Source: Tetrapyrgos nigripes
Taxonomy: Eukaryota > Basidiomycota > Agaricomycetes > Agaricales > Campanellaceae
Assembly: GCA_013368315.1 (NCBI GenBank)
Contig: JAACJM010000013.1
Coordinates: 1 to 64,000 of the forward strand
Reading direction: 5' to 3'
DNA length: 64,000 nucleotides
Shown here: piece after piece, positions 55,362 to 64,000 of the stretch
How the letters are laid out: the number at the start of each line of letters is the position of its first letter
Numbering within the stretch: the first letter of the stretch is position 1
Program-made: the position numbers and the translations under genes
Notes under the pieces: generated by a model
The model's database searches: none
What the model saw: the letters and a program-made list of their open reading frames with translations, nothing else
What the model was told of the DNA's origin: nothing

Positions 55362-58042
55362 CTACAACACTGAGTCTACAAAGTCACGTATCTTCATCTT
55401 GTCCAATAATTTGCCCAAAAGAAGGTAAAAGAAACTTTTATCACCACCAAAGCCAGCTCGGACGACTACGGACTGATGTCAGTTTTCGGTCGTTTACAAT
55501 TTTGTAGTGTGAAAAACTCACCCCATTCTGCAGCCTTGACCCAACTCACCGCTCTGGAGTTGTCCTCAAGATTCAGATAGTTGACCGCAATGGAAAGGTA
55601 GTACGCAGCAAGTGATTCTCTGGATAGAAAAGAGGGAAAACAATCTGTTGATATGGGAAGCCCGGAAGGTTGATCTTGGACTGCTACTCCGATGTTTTTC
55701 AAAGCAGCAAGGTCGAGTTCGATCGTTTCTTTCATACGGGACCGAAAAGTGGACTTTGAAAGCTGAGCGTGCGATTGTTTCAAATTTGAGCGCAGCATTT
55801 CACCCAGACCATGCTTTGAAAAAAATAACTCTGGACGGATGTTGCCTCTGGAAGAAGAATATGTCTCTTCAATCTGCGTCAAGAGACGTCGGTACTGTTG
55901 TGTGGTGGACGCAGATTTAATCTTCTCCATCAACTGCTCCCGACGCTGGCAGTTGGAAACACCATCGGCACGGTCTTGAGCACATAGCTCGCAGCGGCAT
56001 TCATCCGGAAGATGCTTTCGGAGCCCATCTTGTCGTTCCTTGAAAGAGCCTGAAGGGGTAACATATGGGATGTAGATTTCTTCTCCTTCTGCAATGGTTC
56101 TGGCAGCACTGATGACCATTACATCGCCAAAGCAGAACCACATGGCATTTGGAAGACAAGAATGGTTGAACATAGATGCAAAGAGGTAGAGTGCAGAGGG
56201 AGTTTCCGTTTGCTGGCTGAGTCTTTCAGCTCCACCCAGATGCAAAGAAGCCTCGATTGGAATTGGACTGAAAGCATTGCAGCTCACAATGGCTTCGAGA
56301 CGCATAACGTCGATATCCACCGCAGACTTGAACGGGAATTGGATGCCAGAGGATGAAAAAGAGTGTGACTCCGGTAGTTCTGCAGGGGATGAATACTCGG
56401 CACCGGCGTAGAGGTTGAATAGGGCACCGTGGCTTTCTGGGTTTCCCCATAGTTGTTCCATCACTTTTGAGATCAAAACGGTGTGACATGCATCATCCAC
56501 AGTGCCTGTGACCAAATTGAAGGACAACAGTCTTTCTTTGCCCGGAAGGTCAGACGGGTACACGGATGCAAAGGGTTTCCCTACAACCTAAAAAGAACAC
56601 CCTTGATGAGCTCAATTGCAAGTGAACTGGACCTTGAAAAACACACCAGAATTTGACCGACTTCGATTGCAGCTGTAGCAATGACCCCACGTCCTCCTCC
56701 TCGATCAGGTAAAGACCTCACTTCCACGGGTCCACGGAATTCTGCGATATGCTGGATGTGAGGTGCTTTGACGGATTCCCTGAAGATCCGTGCCCAGTCA
56801 AAACGCCCATGCTTAAGTTCTTCCTCCCGTTGACAAATTCTCTGGAACCATTCCTTTGATTCATCGACATCTCCTTCAAACTTTCTAGACTCTTCAAATC
56901 GTTCTCTGGCCGCAGAATAGTTTCCTTGGAAGTAGAGAGCTTTGGCCGCCCTCCACAGCGCCTTCCAGCGACTTTTGGAGTCAATGAGGTTACTGGACAT
57001 CACCGTCTCAGCGTCAAACAATGCTGCAGAATAGTATGAGAGGCGTAGATATGCTTCGGCTCTGTTCAAACGCAAGAGGAAAGCATCTTTGTCAAGGCGT
57101 AGCCCCCTGGAATAAGCGAAGACTGCAAGAAGCCAGTCGCCGCGTTGGAAATGCTTGTTTCCAATCTCTTTGAGATTGTCGACGGAGGTTGAAGGAAGAG
57201 GAGAGTTCAGTGGAAATCCCCAATTGACGTTGGAGCAAATGGAATCATGTTCATCAAGAATGACGATATCGGAAATAGAATCAACACGGATGAAAGGGTT
57301 TCCGCCCTGTGTCCCCAGCTTGAACATTGGTTCACGGATAGCCATGATAGTACCAACGGGGAACAGTGAATCGATCTTCTTGTGTAGAGTGCCGGGTCCA
57401 GTAGCAGGGAAATTATAGATAGAGAGGTCCACGACTGCTCCACTAGGATCCTCAACCACTGTCTGCGAAGCCAACAATCGGACTACCAAAAGACACATTC
57501 AAAGGATGCCTGACATGGTAAAGTGATAGATACTCACCAAATGGTGCCACGATGCGACATAACAAGTATTGTCCCTGAGGTAGGTGTTCAGTTTTCCATA
57601 CTCGGTTCGGAGAGTTGAGTAAACCCACCTTGTGCACTTTGTGCAGGAACATGCTCGATATTGAGACTGTAGATGAGATTATTTCAGACTCATTTGGTGA
57701 TATTTGATTAGAGAGTTCATTAAGCTTACCTGTTGTGAGTTCTTCCAATGGTTTAGAGCTGTGATTCTTTGGGGATCCGACAAAGGTCTGCCAGATTTGA
57801 CCACTCTCTTGCTCGCTCCTACTCCGGAGGCGCTGACTTTGTATAAGAGCTCGGTTCGAGGGAGGCGCAGCGCAAGGCGGTAGATCGTTCTGTCTTTTGT
57901 GCCACTTCTTCAGTTCTTCCATTCTAGAGCGCAACTGGTCACTGGGCAGGTCGGGAGAAAGGCGTGGTGGCATGTCTTCGGATTCATCGCCACTGTCTAC
58001 CTCGAGATTGTTCATCATCGAGAGTAGTCTGGCGAGATCCAT
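55362..58042 (-). CDS. TPR-SET protein (SMYD-like lysine methyltransferase family)
   Basis: Six exons (58042-57730, 57666-57629, 57574-57538, 57482-56647, 56587-55522, 55465-55362) give 797 residues. TPR-like helices lie at about 215-330 (LKEIGNKHFQRGDWLLAVFA, RLNRAEAYLRLSYYSAALFD, WRAAKALYFQGNYSAARERF). The SET domain starts near VEVRSLPDRGGGRGVIAT and contains the motif SMFNHSCLPNAMW and EGEEIYIPYV; the post-SET cysteines are in CRCELCAQD. The tail ends GGDKSFFYLLLGKLLDK. NHSC.PN and the Tyr of the last motif are the cofactor and catalytic elements of SET enzymes, so activity is plausible. The substrate is unknown. Paralogue: the broken copy at 6156-6858. Confidence 0.88.
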
Positions 58043-58554
58043 GATGGGCGACGAAGGGTATGGGAGAAGGTCAACGACGGTGTTATCTTACATATATATC
58101 GAAACCCTGTGGAACTGTCCTCGTGCCACGAGCGCTTGAGTTTATCAAAGGAGTGAAACCTCAGAAGAGCCCTAAAAGCGCCTCTAGAAGGTGCTGTAAG
58201 TGACAGGATGAGCGTCTAACGTCTAACTCCATCCGTGTCCTTTGTTACACTCTGCATACATTATAGGGCAAGCAAGCATACGCACCTTTGGCTCGTAGAA
58301 TTCCCAATCCTTCACATTGTCAATCTCGGATACTAGTAAGCATTTGGAATCCATGATTGATGATGCCTCTAATTCGGAAGTCGGTCACCAATTTCTGAGA
58401 CCATATCCGGAGGAAAGTTGAGGAAAAAAGACGCTGTCAAGGAGAACTGTATATGTGTGGTTATGCAAATAAGGCAAGGAGCGTGCTCAAGCGCTCAAGC
58501 GTGTTTGTGGTGGTTAAAGGGAAAATCGGCTACTTCCAGAAAAGGAAGGATTTC
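58043..58554. other. promoter side of the TPR-SET gene, otherwise empty
   Basis: A TATA-like TATATATCG (minus-strand side, about 58093-58101) lies 50-60 bp before the TPR-SET start. Nothing else recognised. Confidence 0.45.
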
Positions 58555-58865
58555 AGGTTGACTCAGAAAACCTTTGAAGATGAGGCTTGATTGACTGTAC
58601 GGCGACCTTGGAATGCTCAGTCTCGAAGAAGAGGTGCTAGTGCGTAAAGCTAGCGTACACGCTAATGAATACGTGAAAAAGAAGATGGGATGAAAGCGAA
58701 TGGGAGACGGTGAATCCTTGGTGAATCCCCCATGGTCAGGTATGTCTCTATCGAAACTTGGTTTCTTCGTAATGCTCACAGGTGCCTTTGACCGCCTTCT
58801 TGTCTGTCAGAGGCTGTACCAAGTTGACACATATAACGTGCTTGCTAGAAGGAAGAACTAGATTT
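58555..58865 (+). pseudogene. DUF3605 gene, internally deleted copy
   Basis: 58565-58615 resembles intron 1 and the start of exon 2 of the gene at 52561 (CTTTGAAGATG, CTTGATTGACTG, GATCTTGGA-type). It then jumps directly to the exon 4 region: GTGCGTAAAGCT, GAATACGTGAAAA, GAATGGGAGACGG, and on to the GAAGAACTAGATTTAGA around the stop. Frameshifts and a TGA in the WE..WETAW region add to the internal deletion of about 600 bp. Non-functional. Confidence 0.8.
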
Positions 58866-59486
58866 AGACGGTGATGGCAGGTCCATGTATCTCGCCCCCA
58901 TAGATCTCATTTTCAACATCGCTACACGTTCTCTGGAAGAAATGGAGAATAATTTGAACATCTTTCCCGCCGGCGTTCAAAATTGCACCTGGTCCTCAAT
59001 TCCGAAAAGTAGCTCCAAAGAATATCTGGCAAATCCCACTCCAGGATTGCCTCCCTTCGCTACCACACAAATTGCAAAATAACCATTGGTATTGCTGGTT
59101 TGTTTAGACTCAATATTTGACCGGGATACTCCTTCCAAGGAACGATTATAATTCGTCTGACATACAGTAAACGATGGTTTCGTGTCATTCATCTCGATCT
59201 ATCTCGCTCGCTATGCTAATCGCTCTAGAGTTGGCCAACTGATTATTTCTCTGACGAGGACATCTCCCAAACCAAGTTCTGAAATTATTTTTCGTCCGTT
59301 TGCTTCGAGTTGCGACGTCTCATCGTTGTGGTTGCCAAATACGACTACGCCATGTTTGAACATGGTTGGCCTATGTACCTCCGAAACAAGTGGAGCCACC
59401 AAGTGTCAATGTTTCATCGACTTGCCATTCGCCTCACTTCGCAAACGTATCCTCAAAACTTCCAAATTCTCCGAATTCTCGATGGA
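58866..59486 (+). other. upstream region of secreted repeat gene copy 2
   Basis: Its left part corresponds to the sequence after the DUF3605 gene at 53658-53900 (for example the ATAGATCTC and CTACA.GTTCT blocks), supporting segmental duplication. Its right part resembles the upstream region of copy 1 (8202-8400, minus). Confidence 0.55.
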
Positions 59487-59495
59487 TATAAATAC
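59487..59495 (+). promoter_or_regulatory. TATA box of secreted repeat gene copy 2
   Basis: TATAAATAC, about 100 bp before the ATG at 59595, in the same block (GATATAAATACTGAAGCCA) as upstream of the copy at 7317. Confidence 0.7.
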
Positions 59496-59594
59496 TGAAG
59501 CCACTTCCTCTCTTTCTTCATTCACTCTTCGAGCATCTAATCTACTCTCATCTCAGGAGTCAATCTTTCTACTCACTTTTCTTACTCGAGCATA

Positions 59595-60641
59595 ATGCCT
59601 TCCTTCAACAAATCCGCTCCCATCTCCTTCGTCCTCGCTGCCTGCACCCTGGCCCTTCCCATTCCTCAGGTCGATATTGGCAGTGTCTCCAACCTGGTAC
59701 CCAGTTTGACTGGTAACCTGCCACCTGTCAGGGTGCCCAGCATCCCGAGCATCCCGAGCATTCCCGCCGTCGACACCTCCATGGTGCAGAACTTGGCCGG
59801 TAACCTTCCTATCAAGGTACCCAGCATGCCCAGTGTTGGTGCTCTCCCGGTTTCTCTCCCCAATCTCCCAGTTCGTACCGTGAACATCCCCGTCGCTGAC
59901 GCTCTGCCCGTCGATACTTCTATGGTCGACACCACTGCCAACATGGCGCAGAACTTGGCTGGTAACCAGCCTGTGAAGGTTTCCAGCCTCATCTCGAGCA
60001 TCCTGAGCATTCCCGCCGTCGGTGCACTCCCCGATACTTTCATGGTACAGAACTTGGCCGGTAACCTGCCTGTTAAGGTTCCCAGCATCCCCAGCGTCGG
60101 CGCTCTACCTGTCGCTCTCTCCAATCTCCCAGTCCGTGCCGTCAACTTACCGGCTGTCGGTGCCCTCTCCGTCGATACGTCTGCCGTCGACACCACCGCC
60201 AACATGGCGCAGAACTTAGCTAGTAACCTGCCTGTCAAGGTGCCCATCGTCCCCAGTGTCGATGCCCTCCCCGTTGATACCTCTATAATCAACAACACCC
60301 CTTCCATGGTGCAGAATTTCGCTGGCAACCTGCCTGTCAAGGTGGCCGCTATCCCCAGTATCCCCAGTGTCGGTGCTCTCCCTGTCACCATGCCCTCGCT
60401 CCCAATTCGTGCCGTGAACATACCCGCCGTAGGCGCTGCTCCAGTTGACACTTCCAAGGTCGACAGCACCCTTTCTACTCTCAATGTCCCCAGCACTGGT
60501 GATATGTCCAACATATATTTACTCTACTCTAATACTGTATTTCTAGTATACACGCTGTATCAGTATATGATTGTTTGCTATCGGTGTACTACTAGCTGGT
60601 ATCATTCTCTGAATGTAGCCATTGTTAAGAACTCCTTTTGA
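59595..60641 (+). CDS. secreted cysteine-free repeat protein (copy 2), altered C-terminus
   Basis: Single-exon ORF of 348 residues. The signal peptide (MPSFNKSAPISFVLAACTLA) is nearly identical to copy 1. About seven units share TANMAQNLAGN..VKVPS, IPSVGALPV and LP(V/I)RAVN(I/L)PAVGA, more than in copy 1. After VDSTLSTLNVPSTGDMSN, where copy 1 continues with a 28-residue tail, this ORF runs into YLLYSNTVFLVYTLYQY and more hydrophobic residues. The DNA there (60513-60548) matches the 3' untranslated region of copy 1 (7219-7250, minus strand), so the new tail appears to be former untranslated sequence after a deletion. Cysteine-free repeats are kept, but the new tail contains cysteine and could anchor the protein. 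Confidence 0.8.
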   Translation: MPSFNKSAPISFVLAACTLALPIPQVDIGSVSNLVPSLTGNLPPVRVPSIPSIPSIPAVDTSMVQNLAGNLPIKVPSMPSVGALPVSLPNLPVRTVNIPVADALPVDTSMVDTTANMAQNLAGNQPVKVSSLISSILSIPAVGALPDTFMVQNLAGNLPVKVPSIPSVGALPVALSNLPVRAVNLPAVGALSVDTSAVDTTANMAQNLASNLPVKVPIVPSVDALPVDTSIINNTPSMVQNFAGNLPVKVAAIPSIPSVGALPVTMPSLPIRAVNIPAVGAAPVDTSKVDSTLSTLNVPSTGDMSNIYLLYSNTVFLVYTLYQYMIVCYRCTTSWYHSLNVAIVKNSF

Positions 60642-61272
60642 AGATCTCGAGATGCTTTACAAAAGCTTTCAAGTAAGAGTTTTCTCCTCAACCATAACAG
60701 TGACAGTACAAACCAGCATCAACAAGCGTCGGCGTCCTTCTACAAACAGTCTACAGCGACGACGAGAACGATGAAAATTTGAAACGATGCCCAAAAAGTC
60801 AATCAAGCACTACAGTATACTATTAAACCATGCACATTCGTTATGCATCGATCACCTAGAGTACACGTACATTGGAAACAGTTTTCTGTAATTTATGTTG
60901 GTATTGTTCAACAGTTCATCCGATAATCCAAAAATTTTGACCATGTATGCAAAAAATCACGAATATGAACACGACATGTACCCTCTGCATATGCATATGC
61001 GTGGGGATGTCGGTGTCGGTGTAATTGGGTGTGAACCACCACTGGTGGATGACGTGTAGGTGTGGGTATGACTATGACATCGGCACAATGCCAGTGCCTC
61101 GGAGGAGAGAGTAAGATAGCCGATTGAGGTGTCAATTGGCGTGGGCTAGCACGGAGGATTCAGAGTAAGAGAAGCAGGAAAGGTGGATAGGGTCTTCGAA
61201 GCAAGGGGTTAAAGCGTCCGCCTGTCTGTCCGCGTCAACTTCCACACATTCCTCCTCCAACAAAAGTGTAGG
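60642..61272. other. intergenic
   Basis: No gene recognised. It contains a GCATATGCATATGCG palindromic stretch near 60988-61001 and GT-rich runs up to about 61070. Confidence 0.5.
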
Positions 61273-62494
61273 TTAAGAACTCGAATTCGAAGAAGGGTAC
61301 TCAGACGCCAGCCTCTGCTTCGCCTGCTCCAAAGCCCTGTAAAGATCCGTCGAAGCACTTTCTTTCAGGTTACACGCCGAGATGATTGCAGGGACTGCTT
61401 CACGGGTGAGGAGTAATCGTGGTGTATCGGTTTCGTGGTTTAATAGTGGTGAGTCTTCGCTTTCTCGTTTCGAGGATGAAGCAGGTGAAGAGGCGGATGA
61501 AGATGAGGATTCGATGGGTTTGGGAGCGAAATCCTTGTAGATGGCGTCGAGGATGGGACTGGCCTCTGGAATGACCTGACCATGCTCGATGAGGGCTTTC
61601 AGATATTCGGAGGCTCTATAAGCTGAGCATGACCGGTATTTAGTCAGAAGACGAAGAAGGATACGTGGGGAAATGCGTACCTCTATAATGTGACCACGAC
61701 CTCCAGATGCAGAAGAAGAAGGGAAGATTGGGTATCACGGCTAAAGTGTAGTTAGTTAAGAAACATCAAAAAAGCAAAGGTAACTGAGAAGACTCACGAA
61801 TAATCATAAAAGGTGCAGTAAACGGAGATACCAGTAACCATATCCAGAACCCTCTTTTATGTCGTGGAGTATGCATTTGCACAAGAGAACGCAGATATGA
61901 CAGTGAGGCCTCTCCGGTATGAACTGAGGGTGGAAACAGAAGGGAAATCTGACATAAAGTAAGAACAACGCATTCTGAAACGTCGGAACAGGTCTTCACC
62001 TTGTAATCTTTAGCCTTTTCGTCCTTCCGCGAAAAGTCGGGACGTAATATCGTAGGTCCAAGGGAAGGGTCAACACCCTTCAGAGCAAGCTCTTCAAAGT
62101 CTATACGATCCACAAGAGCTTCTCCTCCTCGAAACACTCTCAGCTGAATACCAAATACCGATGAGATTTACCGTAAAAGGCGAATCAAAAATGGAAATGT
62201 AAATACCTTCCAACTACCCTCGGGCGCATTTCCAAAACCAGACCATGTCTGAGCTGCCTTGGTTTGTGCGAATGTTACCCAATATCTGGGATTCAAACGC
62301 GACAAGTTGTCGTTTTGCTTCTCTTGTTCTGCTTTTCGATGGGGTAGATGGACTTGAAAGTGGTAATATGTGAGGACTTTGGGCGGGGTTTTTTGACTGG
62401 CGAGAGTATTTGAGGTCGATTGACGTCCTCCTACGTGGGTAATTGGCAGAGAGATTATACGCTGCACTGAGCGCAAAGGGGTCGTAACGAACAT
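61273..62494 (-). CDS. mitochondrial K+/H+ exchange-related protein
   Basis: Exon 1 (62494-62207) begins with an Arg/Ser-rich presequence (MFVTTPLRSVQRIISLPITH), then TYYHFQVHLP and WSGFGNAPEGSWK. Exon 2 starts at 62143 (LRVFRGGEALVDRIDFEELA). Later exons give LLFPPSVHTGEASLSYLRSL, HKRGFWIWLLVSPFTAPFMI (membrane segment), IPNLPFFFCIWRSWSHYRAS (second membrane segment) and a Ser-rich tail ending at 61273. These are the blocks of the Mit_KHE1 family (PF10173), implicated in mitochondrial potassium/proton exchange. The protein would span the inner membrane. A stray copy of its 3' end lies at 55174-55335. Divergent from eIF3i. Confidence 0.88.
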
Positions 62495-62630
62495 TCAGGA
62501 AAGAGCGTTGTCGTCGAAAAGGAAGAGAAGGAAACCGTCGTGAACGTTGGACGCGTCGACTTCGGCACAAATTGCAGCACGTGGGTTTCGGTACCTAAAA
62601 AACTTTCCTTTCCTCCACCTCCACTAAAAG
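62495..62630. promoter_or_regulatory. shared promoter of the K+/H+ exchange-related gene and eIF3i
   Basis: The two start codons are divergent and 136 bp apart. On the plus side a CTTTCCTTTCCTCCACCTCC pyrimidine run (62604-62623) directly precedes the eIF3i start. No TATA box is seen. Confidence 0.6.
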
Positions 62631-64000
62631 ATGGTAGGATTTATGTCTCGAGACTATCCTTTTCAGCTCTGATACCGCCTTTTTTTTATAGAGACCTATC
62701 TTATTACAAGGTTATCCTCAAATATACTCTGTCAATTTCAAGCAGGAAATGACCAAAATCCTCATGAACAGGTCACGAACGATCTTTGACTCAGATCAAG
62801 TTCAACAGAGATGGAGACCTCTTATTCTCATGTTCAAAAGACCATGTCATCAATGTCTGGTACACCCATAATGGAGAACGACTAGGAACGTATGACGGTA
62901 ACAATGGGACAGTTTGGACGGTAGATGTCGACTGTAAGTTCTGGATCCACTTTTTCCCTCGCAAACCGCCTCATTATGCTTGGGTTATCTAGCAGAGTCT
63001 CTGTTCATGGTCTCAGGAGCTGCTGACAACACTTTGCGGCTATGGAACGTCGCAACAGGAAAATGCTTATACACATGGGAATTCCCTACTGCTGTCAAGC
63101 GAGTAGCCTTCAGCGAGGACGACAATCAAGTAGTGTGTATTACGGAACAGCGTATGGGTCACCAATGTGCAATCCGTGTTTTCAATATCAATCGGAGTGG
63201 GGACGGTACCAAACGTATGTTTGTGCACTCTTTTCTTCGCATTTTTCACTGATATCTCGAAAAACAGAGTCAAAAGAACCCGCACATATGTTCAACCCTA
63301 TTGGATCAAAAGCAACTGTTTGTGCCTTCACAGCTCAACCGAATATTATCATTACCGGACACGAATCGGGCAAAGTTTCGCTTTTCAACGTTAAAACTGG
63401 AGAGGAAATCAACAACAACGAGCGAGCACACAGTGAAGTTGTTACTGACCTGCAGCTAAGCCCTGACAAGACCTACTGTATCACAAGTAGCAAGGACAAG
63501 TCTGCCCGAGTGAGTCGACTTGTCTCGGTCCCGAGGCCACTAATTCAAATTTTGGCAGATACACGATACGAAGACGCTCATGGTCATTAAAACCTTCACC
63601 ACCGAAACCCCTCTCAACAGTGCTGCCCTTGCTCCGAATAGGCCCTATGTGAGGTTTCTGTCGGTTTCTCTCCGAGACTGGTTCTGACGAAGGACGTTTA
63701 GGTCCTCCTTGGAGGTGGTCAAGAGGCGATGCAAGTCACGACGACTTCCCTCAGGCAGGGTAAATTCGAGACTCGTTTCTGGCATAAAGTTTTTGAGGAG
63801 GAGGTTGGACGAGTCAAGGGTCATTTCGGTCCTATCAACACGTTGGTCTTCTCTCTTGGTCCCTTCACCAAATTTGTCCGCTGACGCTGAAATTTAATAG
63901 AATTGCTGTGCATCCAAAAGGAACCTATTACGCATCTGGGGGAGAGGACGGTTTTGTCCGTGTACATCATTTCGACGAGTCGTACTTTAAGACAGAGTTG
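62631..64000 (+). CDS. TIF34: translation initiation factor eIF3 subunit I, cut by window edge
   Basis: WD40 protein. Exon 1 is the ATG alone (62631-62633), followed at once by an intron (62634-62691). Exon 2 (62692-62710) codes RPILLQ, and exon 3 starts at 62772, giving the family start [22 protein letters not shown] repeats: [78 protein letters not shown] and [16 protein letters not shown]. Further exons are 62772-62933, 62993-63214, 63268-63509, 63559-63648, 63702-63850 and 63901 onward; the last few residues are beyond the window. It is a subunit of eIF3, which brings the 43S complex to mRNA. Confidence 0.95.

Noticed and set aside
60980..61075. Palindromic GCATATGCATATGC and GT-rich sequence as a replication origin or special structure
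   Set aside because: Short, common low-complexity sequence with no supporting context.
1..64000. tRNA, rRNA or CRISPR features
   Set aside because: No tRNA-like cloverleaf with a GTTCGAATC-type loop, no rRNA and no spaced direct repeats were found by eye; a covariance-model scan was not possible.

Overview
This window looks like nuclear DNA of a mushroom-forming basidiomycete (Agaricomycetes, probably Agaricales). The signs are genes cut by many short introns (about 50-80 bp), a PriB-like zinc-cluster regulator, DUF3605 and DUF6532 genes, a HET fragment, a copia retroelement and a hAT-type non-autonomous transposon. Gene models below were built by eye from reading frames, splice signals and family knowledge. 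In most multi-exon models the exon lengths add up to an exact multiple of three; the exceptions are reported as findings.

Left accessory region (1-19 kb): the 3' part of a decayed Ty1/copia element whose 3' LTR carries a nested 1,154-bp hAT element. It sits inside a broken paralogue of a TPR-SET gene. Next come a secreted repeat protein, a GPI-type aspartic protease flanked by two copies of a promoter plus first exon of a HAD phosphatase gene, a gene with two homeodomain-like modules, gene debris (Ser/Pro-rich ORF, HET N-terminus), and a second homeodomain-like copy joined to DUF6532.

Core region (19-52.5 kb): mostly conserved single-copy-type genes: phosphopantothenoylcysteine decarboxylase, a membrane protein, an F-box protein, profilin, a mitochondrial membrane protein, a homeodomain factor divergent from a Ser/Thr kinase, an Sds3-like Sin3-complex subunit, a PriB-like Zn2Cys6 factor, RanGAP and an unrecognised RG-rich-start protein. 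Gene-free stretches of 1.4-3.2 kb separate some of them.

Right region (52.5-61 kb): a duplicated unit of DUF3605 gene plus secreted repeat gene. In one copy only the DUF3605 gene is whole; in the other only the secreted gene is whole. An intact TPR-SET gene, paralogue of the broken one at 6 kb, lies between. The window ends with a mitochondrial K+/H+ exchange-related gene divergent from eIF3i, which runs off the right edge.

The most distinctive material is the three-member family of cysteine-free secreted repeat proteins with shared promoters and its recurring association with TPR-SET and DUF3605 genes. The pair of tandem homeodomain-like genes, one fused to DUF6532, comes next.
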